Of a DNA stretch of 64,000 nt, positions 25,487 to 37,800 are shown one piece after another. The notes under the pieces are model-generated. The model did not search any database and was not told where the DNA came from. It saw only the letters and a list, made by a program, of their open reading frames with translations. The translations under genes and the position numbers were made by a program. The stretch is from Cryptomeria japonica (taxonomy: Eukaryota > Streptophyta > Pinopsida > Cupressales > Cupressaceae): positions 284,083,957 through 284,147,956 of the forward strand of contig NC_081410.1 of the NCBI RefSeq assembly GCF_030272615.1, written 5' to 3'. Position 1 is the first letter of the stretch; the number at the start of each line of letters is the position of its first letter.

Positions 25487-28274
25487 AGGACTTGCATCTT
25501 GAAAACTTGTTGTGCCTCCAAACATTGATTTTGATGCTCCAAAACTGGGGCTTTTGAGGCACAATTTATTAAACAAGGTTCTAAGAGCACAATGTGCATC
25601 AAAATTGAATTTTGATGCTACTGGCTCTAGAATTGGGTCTTCCATCTTGAAATCTTGTTGTGCCTCAAATCAATGATTATGATACTCTGAATTGGGGCTT
25701 CCAAGGCACAAGCTTGGAAATAAGGTTCTAAGAGAAAGATGTGCTCAAAAATTAGATTCAATTGACTCTAGTATCAAGATTTGCATCTTGAAACCTTGTT
25801 GTGCCTCCAAACATTAATTTTGATGCTCCAAAACTGGGTCTTTCGAGGCACAAGCTCCGAAATGAACTTCTAAGAGAATCATGTGCTATAGGATCTGGAA
25901 TAGGGACTTGCTTTTTGAAACATTGTTGTGCCTCAAAACATTCATTTTGATGTTTCAAAATCAGGGCTTTCAAAGCACAAGCTCCGAAATGAGGTTCAAA
26001 GAGTAGGATGTACACAAAAATTGCGTTTTGAAACTACCGACTCTGGAATTGGGACTTGTGTCTTGAAACCTTGTTGTTCCTCCAAATACTAATTTTTATA
26101 CTCCAAAATGAGGCTTTTGAGGCACAACCTTTGAAATGAGGTTCTAAGAACACCCTGTTCTTCAAAAGCATGTTTTGACGCTATGAACTTGAGAATCGAG
26201 ACTTGTGTCTTGAAACCTTGGTGTGCCTCTAAACATTGATTTTGATGTTTTGAAACTAGAGCTTTCAAGCCACAGCTTCGAAATAAGGTTCTAAGAGCAT
26301 GATGTGGGCCAAAATCAGATTTTGATGCTATTGACTCTAGAATTGGGACTTGCATCTTGAAACTTTGTTATGCCTCCAAACACTGATTTTGATGGTCCAA
26401 AACAGGGCTTTCAAGGCACAAGCTCTGAAATGAGGTTCTAAGAGTACTATGTACATCAAAATTGTGTTTTGATGCTACTGACTCTGGAATTGGGACTTGT
26501 TTCTTGAAACCTTGTTGTGCCTCCAAACACTAATATTTAAGCTCAAAAAATGATGCTTTTTAGGCACAACCTCCGAAATAAGGTTCTAAGAATACCATGT
26601 TTGTCAAAATAATGTTTTGACACTATCAGCTTAAGAATTAGGACTTGTGTCTTGAAACCTTGTTCTGCCTTTAAACATTGATTTTGATGTTTTGAAACTG
26701 GAGATTTTGAGCCACATGCTACGAAATGAGGTTCTAAGAGCATGATGTGCATCAAAATTACATTTTTCAGAATAGGGACTTGCCTCTTGAAACCTTGTTG
26801 TGCCTGCAAACACTAATTTTGATTATCCAAAATCAGGGTTTTCAAGGCACAAGCTCCAAAATGAGGTTTTAAGAGCATGATGTACATCAAAATTGTATTT
26901 TGATGCTACCAACTCTTGAATTGGGACTTGTGCCTTGTTACCTTGATGTACATCATGCACATAGAACCTCATTTCAGAGATTGTGTCTTGAAAGCCCTGA
27001 TTTTGGCACATCAAAATCAATGTTTTGAGGCACAACAAGGTTTCAAGAAACAAGTCCCTATTCCGGAGCCAATAGCATCAAAACACATATTGATTTTGAA
27101 GCTCCAAAACTAGGTCTTTCGAGGCACAAGCTCCAAAATGAGCTCCTAAGAGAATGATGTGCATCAAAATGAAATTTTGACAATAAAGGCTCTTGAATAG
27201 AGACTTGCTTCTTTAAACCTTGTTGTGCCTCCAAACACTGATTTTGATGTTCCAAAATTAGAGCTTTCAAGGCACAAGCTCTAAAATGAGGTTCTAAGAC
27301 CACGATGTACATCAAAATTGTGTTTTGATGCTACCGACTCTGGAATTGGGAATTGTGTCTTGAAACCTTGTTGTGCCTCCAAACACTAATTTTTATGCTC
27401 CAAATATGAGGATTTTGAGGCACAACCTCCAAAATGAGGTTCTAAGAACACCATGTTTGTCAAAGTCATGTTTTGAAGCTATCAGCTTGAGAATCAAGAC
27501 TTGTGTCTTGAAACCTTGTTGTGCCTTTAAACATTGATTTTGATGTTTTGAAACTGGAGCTTTTAAGACACACACTCCAAAATGAGGTTCTAAGAGCACA
27601 ATGTGTATCAAAATAACGTTTTCACATTACAGGCTTTGGAATAGGGACTTGTGTCTTGAAAGCTTGTTCTGCCTCCAAACACCAATTTTCATGCTTTGAA
27701 ACTAAAGATTTTGAGGCATAAGCTCCAAAAAAGGGTTCTAAGAGCACGATGTGCCTAAAAATCAAATTTTGATGCTACAGGCTCCAAAATCATAACTTGC
27801 ATCTTGAAACCTTGTTGTGCTTCAAAACATCGATTTTGATGCTCCAAAACTAGGGCTTTTGAGGCCCAATTTCTAAAACAGGGTTCTAAGAGCACAATGT
27901 GCATCAAAATTGAATTTTTGATGCTACTAGCTCTAAAATCAGGGCTTGTATCTTGGATCCTTGACGTGCCTCAAAACATTGATTTTGATACCTCGAAACT
28001 GGGGCTTTTGAGGCACAAGCTTCGAAATGAGGTTCTAAGACCATGATGTGCACCAAAATCAGATTTTGACACTATTGAATTTAGAATTAGGACTTGCATC
28101 TTGAAACCTTGTTGTTCCTCAAAACATTGATTTTTACACTCGAAAACTAGGTCTTTCGAGGCACAAGCTCCGAAATGAGCTTCTAATAAAATGATGTGCG
28201 TCAAAATGTAATTTTGATGCTACAGGCTCCAGAATAGGGACTTGCTTCTTGAAACCTTGTTGTGCCTTCTGTGT
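25487..28274 (-). repeat. Family B satellite, block III
   Basis: 2,788 bp, colinear with 41,773-44,520 of block IV and with the right part of block II. It starts in mid-unit and ends at the B-to-A junction 'gccttctgtgt' then 'aatttctaaaat' at 28,275. It contains the inverted monomer at 26,943-27,088 in the shortened form shared with block IV. Confidence 0.82.
26943..27088 (+). repeat. Single inverted A monomer in block III (shortened)
   Basis: Same inverted type 7 monomer as at 23,343, with the same left edge 'ttgatgtacatcatgc'. On the right it reads 'atcaaaacacatattgatt': the 'ttccattttgacg' part is gone. The identical deletion is present at 43,326-43,335. Confidence 0.87.
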
Positions 28275-28745
28275 AATTTCTAAAATAGGGTTCTAAGGGC
28301 ACAATGTGCATCAAACTTGAATTTTGATGCTACTAGCTCTAGAATAGGGGCTTGCATCTTGAAACCTTGTTGTGCCTCAAAACACTGATTTTGATGATCT
28401 GAAACTAGGAATTTTGAGGCACAAGCTTCGAAATGAGGTTCTAAGAGCACGATGTGCACCAAAATCAAATTTTGATGCTATTGACTCTAGAATCGGGACT
28501 TGCATCTTGAAACCTTGTTGTGCCTCCAAACATTGATTTTGATGCTCCAAAACTGAGTCTTTCGAGGCACAAGCTCTGAATGAGCTTCTCAAAGAATGAT
28601 GTGCGTCAAAATGAAATTTTGATGCTATTGGCTCCAGAATAGGGACTTGTTTCTTGATGCTTCGAAACTGATGATTTTGAGGCATAAGCTTCGAAACAAG
28701 GTTCTAAGAGCACAATGTGCATCAAAATCAAATTTTGACGCTATC
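28275..28745 (-). repeat. Short family A segment (- orientation)
   Basis: End of monomer 1, then 9 and 8, then the start of 7 fused to monomer 4 at 'tttcttgatgcttcgaaac' (28,650), ending at 'gacgctatcgg'. The first monomer 9 carries 'aggaattttgaggcac', a variant shared with the equivalent monomer after block IV (44,653) but not after block II. Confidence 0.85.
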
Positions 28746-29484
28746 GGAGTCACACCAAAGTTTCAAGATGCAAGTCCAGATAAAAAGAGTCAATAGCATC
28801 AAAATCTGATTTTGGCACACATTGTTCGTCAAAAGCCCTAGATTCAGAGCATCAGAATCAATGTTTTGAGGCACAACAAGGTTTCAAGATGCGAATTGTG
28901 CTCTTAGAACCCTGTTTCAGAAATTGTGCTTCAAAAGCCTGAATTGTGGAGTATCAAAATTGATGTTTGGAGGCACAACAAGGTTTAAAGATGCAAGTCC
29001 TGATTCTGGAGCTCGTAGCGTCAAAATTTGATTTTGACACACATCGTGCTCTTAGAACCTTGTTTTGGAGCTTATGCCTCAAAATCTTCGGTTTCGAAGC
29101 ATCAAAATTGGTGTTTGGAGGCACAACAAACTTTCAAGACACAAGTCCCTATTCCAGAGCCTATAGTGTCAAAACATGATTTTGTTGCACATCATGCTCT
29201 TAGAAACTCATTTCGAAGCAAGTGGCTCGAAAGCACCAGTTTCAAAACATGTAAATCAATGTTTAAAGGCACAACAAGGTTTCAAGACACAAGTCCCAAT
29301 TCTCAAGCTGATAGCATCAAAAAATGATTTTGACAAATAAAGTGTTCTTAGAACTTCATTTCGGAGGTTGTGACTCAAAAACCTCTTTTTTGGAACATAA
29401 AAATTAGTGTTTGGAGTCACAACAAGGTTTTATGACACAAGTCCAAATTCCAGTGTGGGTAGAGTCAAAATGCAATTTTGATGT
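28746..29484 (+). repeat. Inverted family A island (+ orientation)
   Basis: A 0.74-kb + oriented run inside the - arrays: monomers 1, 2, 3, 4, 5, 6 in correct HOR order. Monomers 1 and 2 have lost segments ('cacacattgttcgtcaaaag' near 28,818; 'gatgcgaattgtgctc' near 28,890). The left join is at 'gctatcgg/agtcac' with a two-base match. The right join lies in the dyad core, where 'caattttgatgt' on + runs into 'gatgtgtgccaaaatc' on -. Confidence 0.88.
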
Positions 29485-32400
29485 GTGCCAAAATCAGATT
29501 TTGACGCTTTTGACTCTATAATCAGGACTGGCATCTTGAAACTTTGTTGTGACTCCAAAAATCCATTTTGATGCTTCAAAACTGGGGCTTTTGAGGCACA
29601 ATTTCTAAAACAGGGTTCAAAGGGCACAATGTGCATCAAAGTTGAATTTTGATGCTACTGGCTCTAGAATAGGGGCTTGCATCTTGAAACCTTTTTATGC
29701 CTCAAAACACTGATTTTGATCATTCGAAACCAGGGCTTTTGAGGCACAAGCTTCGAAATGAGGTTCTAATAGAATGATGTGAACCAAAATCATATTTTGA
29801 TCCTACTGACTCTAGAATCGAGACTTGTATCTTGAAACCTTGTTGTCCTCCAAACATTGATTTTGATGTTCCAAAACTGAGTCTTTCAATGCACAAGCTC
29901 TGAAATGAGGTTCTCAAAGAATGATGTGTGTCAAAATGGAATTTTGATGCTACTCGCTCTGGAATAGGGACTTGTTTCTTGAAAGCTTGTTGTGCCTCAA
30001 AACATTGATTTTGATGTTTCAAAATTAGGGCTTTCAAGGCACAATCTCTGAAATGAGGTTCTAAGTGCATGATGTACATCAAAATTGCATTTTGACTCTA
30101 CCCACTCTGGAATTGGGACTTGTGTCTTGAAACCTTGTTTTGATGCTATCAGCTTGAGAATTGGGACTTTTGTCTTAAAACCTTTTTGTGCCTTTAAACA
30201 TTGATTTGGGTGTTTTGAAACTGGTGCTTCTGAGCCACATGCTCCAAAATGAGTTTCTAAAGCTTGTTGTGCCTCCAAACACCAATTTTGATGCTTTGAA
30301 ACTGATGATTTTGAGGCATAAGCTCCAAAACAAGGTTCTAAGAGCAGGATGTGTGTCAAAATAAAATTTTGATGCTACCGGCTCCAGAATCAGGACTTGC
30401 ATCTTGAAACCTTGTTTTGCCTCCAAACATCGATTTTGATGCTCCAAAATTGTGGCTTTTCAGGTACAATTTCTGAAACAGGGATCTAAGAGCACAATGT
30501 GCTTCAAAATTAAATTTTGATGCTACTGGCTCTAGAATCAGGACTTGTAGCTTGAAACCTTGTTGTGCCTCAAAACATTGATTCTGATGCTCTGAATCTA
30601 GGGCTTTTGAGGCACAAGCTTCGAATGAGGTTTTAAGAGCATGATGTGCGCCAAAATAAGATTTTGATGCTATTGACTCTATAATTGGAACTTGCATCTT
30701 GAAACTTTGTTGTGACTCCAAAAATTGATTTTGATGCTCCAAAACTAGGGCTTTTGAGGCACAATTTCTAAAAAAGGGTTCTAAGGGCACAATGTGCATC
30801 AAACTTGAATTTTGACGCTACTGGCTTTTGAATAGAGGCTTGAATCTTGAAACCTTGTTGTGCCTCAAAACACTAATTTTGATGATCCGAAACCAAGGCT
30901 TTTGAGGCACAAGCTTTGAAATGAGGTTACTAAGAGCACAATGTGTACCAAAATCAGATTTTGATGCTATTGACTCTATAATCGAGACTTGCATCTTGAA
31001 ACCTTGTTGTGCCTCAAAACATTGATTTTGATGCTCCAAAACTGAATCTTTCGAGGCACAAGCTCTGAAATGAGCTTCTCAAAGAATGATGTTCGTCAAA
31101 ATGGAATTTTGATGCTACTGGATCCAGAATAGGGACTTGTTTCTTGAAACCTTTTTTTGGCTTAAAACATTGATTTTGATGTGCCAAAATCAAGGCTTTC
31201 AAGGGACAATCTCCGAAATGAGGTTCTAAGAGCATGATATACATCAAAATTGCATTTTGACTCTACCCACTCTAGAATTGGTACTTGTGTGTTGAAACCT
31301 TGTTGTGACTCCAAACACTAATTTTTATGTTCCAAAAATGAGGCTTTTTAGTCACAACCTCCTAAATGAAGTCCTAAGAACACCATGTTTGTCAAAATCG
31401 TGTTTTGATGCTATCAGCTTGAGAATTGGGACTTGTGTCGTGAAATGTTGTTATGCCTTTAAACAATGACTCGGGTGTTTTGAAACTGGTGCTTTTGAGC
31501 CACATGCTCCGAAATGAGTTTTTAAGATCATGATGTGCACCAAAATCACATTTTGACACTACAGGCTCCGGAATAGGCACTTGCATCTCGAAAGCTTGTT
31601 GTGCCACTAAACACAAATTTTGATACTTTGAAACCGATGATTTTGAGGCATAAGCTCCAAAACTAGGTTCTAAGAGCACGATGTGCATCAAAATCAAATT
31701 TTGATGCTACTGGCTCTAGAATCAGGACTTGCATCTTGAAACCTTGTGCCTCCAAACATTGATTTTGATGCTCCAAAATTGGGGCTTTTGAGGCACAATT
31801 TCTGAAACAGGGTTCTAAGAGGACAATGTGCATCAAAATTAAATTTTCATGCTACTGGCTCTAGAATTGGGGCTTGCATCTTGAAACCTTGTTGTGCCTC
31901 AAAAATTTGATTTTGATGCTTTGAATGAGGTTTTAAGAGCACGATGTGCCCCAAAATTAGATTTTGACGTTGTTGACTCTATAATCAGGTATTGCATCTT
32001 GAAACTTTGTTGTGACTCCAAAACTGGTGCTTTTGAGGCACAATGTACATCAAACTTCAATTTTGATGCTACTGGCTCTAGTATAGGGGCTTGCATCTTG
32101 AAACCTTGTTGTGCCTCAAAACACTGATTTTTATGTTTTGAAAACCAGGGCTTTTGAGGCACAAGCTTCGAAATGAGGTTCTAAGAGCATGATGTGCACC
32201 AAAATCAGATTTTGATGCTATTGATTCTAGAATCGTGACTTGCATCTTGAAACATTGTTGTGCCTCCAAACATTGATTTTGATGCTCCAAAACTGAGTCT
32301 TTCATGGCACAAGCTCTGAAATGAGCTTCTCAAAAAATGATCTGCATCAAAATCAAATTTTGACACTACTGGCTCTGTAATAGGGACTTTTTTTTTGAAA

Positions 32401-32984
32401 TTTTTTTGTGCCTCAAAACATTGATTTTGATGTGCCAAAATCAGGGCTTTCAAGGCACAATCTCAAAAACCTTGCTGTGCCTTTAAACATTGAGTTGGGT
32501 GTTTTGAAATTGGTGCTTTTGAGCCACATGCTTCGGAACAAGTTTCTAAGATCACGATGTGCATCAAAATCACGTTTTGACACTATAGGCTCTGGAATAG
32601 GGACTTACGTTTTGAAATCTTGTTGTGCCTCCAGACACCAATTTTGATTACTCGAAATCGATAATTTTGAGGCAAAAGCTCCAAAACAAGGTTTTAAGAG
32701 CAAGATGTGCGTCAAAATCAAATTTTGACGCTACCGGCTCTAGAATCAAGACTTGCATTTTGAAACCTTGTTGTGCCTCCAAACATCGATTTTGATGCTC
32801 CAAAATTGGTGCTTTTGAGGCACAATTTCTGAAACAGGGTTCTAAGAGCACAATGTGCATCAAAATTAAATTTTGGCCCTACTGGCTCTAGAATTGGGGC
32901 TTGCATCTTGAAACCTTGATGTGCGTCAAAATGGAATTTTGAGGCTACTAGCTCCGGAATAGGGACTTGTTTTGAAACATTAGG

Positions 32985-34313
32985 GTGCCTCAAAACATTG
33001 ATTTTGATGTGCCAAAATCAGGGCTTTCAAGGCACAATCTCCGAAATGAGGTTCTAAGAGCATGATGTACATCAAAATTGCATTTTAACATTACCCACTC
33101 TGGAATTGGGACTTGTGTCTTGAAACCTTATTGTGAGTCCAAACACTAATTTTTATGTTCCAAGAATGAGGATTTTGAGTCACAACCTCTGAAATAAGGT
33201 TCTAAGAACACCATGTTTGTCAAAATCGTGTTTTGATGCTATCAGCTTGGGAAGTGGGACTTGTGTCTTGAAACCTTGTTGTGCCTTTAAACATTGATTT
33301 GGTTGTTTTAAAACCGGTGCTTTCGAGCCACATGCTTTGAAACAAGTTTCTAAGAGCACGATGTGCATCAAAATCATATTTTGACACTACAGGCTCCGGA
33401 ATAGGGACTTGCGTTTCGAAAGCTTGTTGTGCCTCCAAACACCAATTTTGATGCTTCGAAACCGATGATTTTGAGGCACTAGCTCCAAAACAAGGTTCTA
33501 AGAGAATGATGTGTGTCAAAATCAAATTTTGACGCTACCGGCACCAGAATCAGGACTTGCATCTTGAAACCTTGTTGTGCCTTCAAACATCGATTTTGAT
33601 GCACAAAAATTGGGGCTTTTCAGGCACAATTTCTGAAATAGGGTTCTAAGAGCACAATGTGCATCAAAATTAATTTTTGATGCTACTAGCTCTAGAATCA
33701 GGGCCTACATCTAGAAACCTTGTTGTGCCTCAAAACATTGATTATGATGCTCTCAATCTGGGGCTTTTGAGTCACAAGCTTCGAATGAGGTTTTAAGAGC
33801 ACGATGTTCACCAAAATCAAATTTTGACGCTGTTGACTCTATAATCCATACTTGCATCTTGAAACTTTGTTATGACTCCAAAAATCAATTTTGATGCTCC
33901 AAAATTGGGGCTTTTGAGGCACAATTTCTAAAACAGGGTTCTAAGGGCACAATGTGCATCAAAATTGAATTTTGATGCTATAGGCTCTCGAATAGGGGCT
34001 TGCATCTTGAAACCTTGTTCTGCCTCAAAACACCGATTTTGATGATCTGATACCAGGGCTTTTGAGGCACAAGCTTCGAAATGAGGTTGTAAGAGCACGA
34101 TGTGCACCAAAATCAGATTTTGATGCTATTAACTCTAGAATCAAGACTTGCATCTTCAAACCTTGTTGTGCCTCAAAAATTGATTTGACGCTCGAAAACT
34201 GAGTCTTTCGAGGCACAAGATCTGAAATGAGCTTCTCAAAGAATGATGTGCATCAAAATGGAATTTTGATGCTTTTGGCTCTGGAATAGGGACTTGTTTC
34301 TTGAAACATTGTT
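32985..34313 (-). repeat. Family A HOR copy
   Basis: Complete nine-monomer unit from monomer 7 to the next monomer 7, 1,329 bp. Order along rising coordinates is 7, 6, 5, 4, 3, 2, 1, 9, 8 with no jump. It sits directly beside the 2/7 fusion at about 32,919. Confidence 0.8.
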
Positions 34314-34813
34314 GTGCCTCAAAACATTGATTTTGATGTGGCAAAATCAGGGCTTTCAAGGCACAATCTCTGAAATGAGGTTCTAAGAGCATGATATACA
34401 TCAAAATTGAATTTTGACTCTACCCACTCTGGAATTGGGACTTGGGTCTTGAAACCTTGTTGTGACTCCAAACACTAATTTTTATGTTCCAAAAATGAGG
34501 TTTTTGAGTCACAACCTCCGAAATGAGGTTCTAAGAACACCATGTTTGTCAAAATCGTGTTTTGATGCTATCAGTTTGAGAATTGGGACTTGTGTCTTGA
34601 AACCTTGTTGTGCCTTTAAACATTTATTTGGGTTTTTTCAAATGGGTGCTTTTGAGCCACATGCTCCAAAATGAGTTTCTAAGAGCATGATGTGCATCAA
34701 AATCATGTTTTGACTCTACAGGCTCTGTAATAGGGACTTGTGTCCAAGAAGCTTGTTGTGCCTCCTAACACCAATTGGATAAGCTCCAAAACAAGGTTCT
34801 AAGAGCACGATGT

Positions 34814-34836
34814 GCATCAAAATCAAATTTTGATGC
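34814..34836. other. Dyad-symmetric core of the monomer (example)
   Basis: A perfect inverted repeat: arms 'gcatcaaaat' and 'attttgatgc' separated by three bases. It lies in the distal half of the monomer. Versions with the same arms and loop 'taa' or 'caa' are frequent, and a shorter core (caaaat-N3-attttg) is found in most A and B monomers. It could extrude as a short hairpin or bind a symmetric protein. It is not followed by a T tract, so it is not a bacterial-type terminator. Confidence 0.85.
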
Positions 34837-37800
34837 TACTGGCTCAAGAATCAGGACTTGCATCTTGAAACATTGTTGTGCCTCCAAACATCGATTTTGA
34901 TGCTCCAAATTTGAGGCTTTTGAGGCACAATTTCTGAAATAGGTTTCTAAGAGCACAATGTGCATCAAAATTAAATTTTGATGCTACTGGCTCTAGAATC
35001 GGGGCTTGCATCTTGAAACCTTGTTGTACCTCAAAATATTGATTCTGATGTTCTGAATCTGGGGCTTTTGAAGCACAAGCTTCGAATGAGGTTTTAAGAG
35101 AACAATGTGCGCCAAAATCAGATTTTGATGCTATTGACTTTATAATCGGGACTTGCATCTTGAAAATTTATTGTGACTCCAAAAATTGATTTTGATGCTC
35201 CAAAATTGGGGTTTTGAGGCACAATTTCTAAAATAGGCTTCTAAGCGCACAATTTGCATCAAACTTGAATTTTGATGCTACTGGCTCTAGAATAGGGGCT
35301 TGCATCTTGGAACCTTGTTGTGCCTGAAAACATTGATTTTGATGATCTGAAACCAGGGCTTTTAAGGCACAAGCTTCGAAATGAGGTTCTAAGATCACGA
35401 TGTGTCTCAAAGTCGTGTTTTGATGCTATCAGCTTGAGAATTGGGACTTGTGTCTTGAAACCTTATTGTGCCTTTAAACATTGATTTAGGTGTTTTGAAA
35501 CTGGAGCTTTCGAGCCACATGCTCCGAAACTAGTTTCTAAGAGCACAATGTGCATCAAAATCACGTTTTCACACTACAGGCTCCAGAATAGGGACTTGCG
35601 TCTCGAAAGCTTGTTGTGCCTCCAAACACCAATTTTGATGCTTTGAAACCGATGATTTTGATGCTTGAGAATCAGGACTTGCATCTTGAAACCTTGTTGT
35701 GCCTCCAAACATCGATTTTGATGCTCTAAAATTGGGGCTTTTGAGGCACAATTTCAAAAATAGGTTTCTAACAGCACAATGTGCATCAAAATTAAATTTT
35801 GATGCTACTGGCTCTAGAATCAGGGCTTACATGTTGAAACCTTGTTGTGCCTCAAAACATTGATTCTAATGCTCTGAATCTAGGGCTTTTGAGGCACAAG
35901 CTTCGAATGAGGGTTAAAGAGCATGATATGCGCCAAAATCAGATTTTGACGCTATTGACTCTATATTTGGGAATTGCATCTTGAAACTTTGTTGTGACTT
36001 CAAAAATCGATTTTGATGCTCCAAAACAGGGGCTTTTGAGGCACAAGCTTCGAATGAGGTTTTAAGAGCACGATGTTCACCAAAATTAGATTTTGATGCT
36101 ATTGACTCTATAATCCAGACTTGCATCCTGAAACTTTGTTGTGACTCCAAAAATCAATTTTGATGCTCCAAACCTAGGGCTTTTGAGGCACAATTTCTAA
36201 AACAGGGTTCTAAGGGCACAATGTGCATTAAACTTGAATTTTGATGCTTCTGGCTCTAGAATAGGGGCTTGCATCTTGAAACCTTGTTGTGCCTCAAAAC
36301 AATAATTTTGATGATTTGAAACTAGGGCTTTTGAGGCACAAGCTTTGAAATGAGGTTCTAAGAGCATGATGTGCACCAAAATCAGATTTTGATGCTATTG
36401 ACTCTAGAATCAGGACTTGCATCTTGAAACCTTGTTGTGCCTCCAAACATTGATTTTGACACTCCAAAACTGAGTCTTTCGAGGCACGAGCTCTAAAATG
36501 AGCTTCTGAAAAAATGATGTGCGTCAAAATGGAATTTTGACGCTACTGGCTCTGGAATAGGGACTTGTATCTTGAAACCTTGTTGTGCCTCAAAACATTG
36601 ATTTTGATGTGCCAAAATCAGGGCTTTCAAGGAACAATCTCGGAAATGAGGTTCTAAGAGCATGACGTACATCAAAATTGCATATTGACTCTACCTACTC
36701 TAGAATTGGGACTTGTGTCTTGAAACCTTGTTGTGACTCCAAATACTAATTTTTATGTTCCAAAAATGAGGTTTTTGAGTCACAACCTCCGAAATGAGCT
36801 TCTAGGGAACACAGTGTTTGTCAAAATTGTGTTTTGATGCTATCAACTTGAGAATTGGGACTTGTGTCTTGAAACCTTCTTGTTCCTTTAAACATTGATT
36901 TGGGTGTTTTGAAAGTGGAGATTTCGAGCCACATGCTTTGAAATGAGTTTGGAAGAGCACATTGTGCATCAAAATCACGTTTTGACATTGTGCCTTCAAA
37001 AACCAATTTTGATGCTTCGAAACCGATGATTTTGAGGCATAAGCTCCAAAACAAGGTTCTAAGAGCACGATGTTCATCAAAATCAAATATGGATGCTACC
37101 GGCTCCAAAATCAGGACTTGCATCTTGAAACCTTGTCGTGCCTCCAAACATCGATTTTGATGCTACAAAATTGGGGTTTTTTGAGGCAAAATTTCTAAAG
37201 TAGGGTTTTAAGAACACAATGTGCATCAAAATTAAATTTTTGTGCTACTGGCTCTAGAATCGGGGCTTGCATCTTGAAACCTTTTTGTGCCTCAAAACAT
37301 TGTTTCAGATGCTCTGAATCTGGGGCTCTAGAGGCAGATGCTTCGAATGAGGTTTTAAGAGCAGGATGTGCACCAAAACCAGATTTTGATGCTATTGACT
37401 CTATAATGAGGACTTGCATCATGAATTTTTGTTATGACTCCAAAAATTGATTTTGATGCTCCAAAACTAGGGCTTTTGAGGCACAATTTCTAAAAGAGGG
37501 TTCTAAGGGGACAATGTGCATCAAAAACACCAATTTTGATGCTTCGAAACTGATGATTTTGAGGCATAAGCTCCAAAACAAGGTTCTAAGAGCACGATGT
37601 GCATCAAAATCAAATTTTGATGCTACCGGCTCCAGAATTAGGAATTGCATCTTGAAACCTTGTTGTGCCTCCAAACATCAATTTTGATGCTCCAAAATTG
37701 GGGCTTTTGAGGCACAATTTCTGAAAACAGGGTTCTAAGAGCACAATGTGCATCAAAATTAAATTCTGATGCTACTAGCTCTAGAATCGGGGCTTGCATC

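Noticed and set aside
34814-34836. Hairpin as a transcription terminator
   Set aside because: The stem is AT-rich and has no following T tract; it recurs in every monomer and no gene precedes it.
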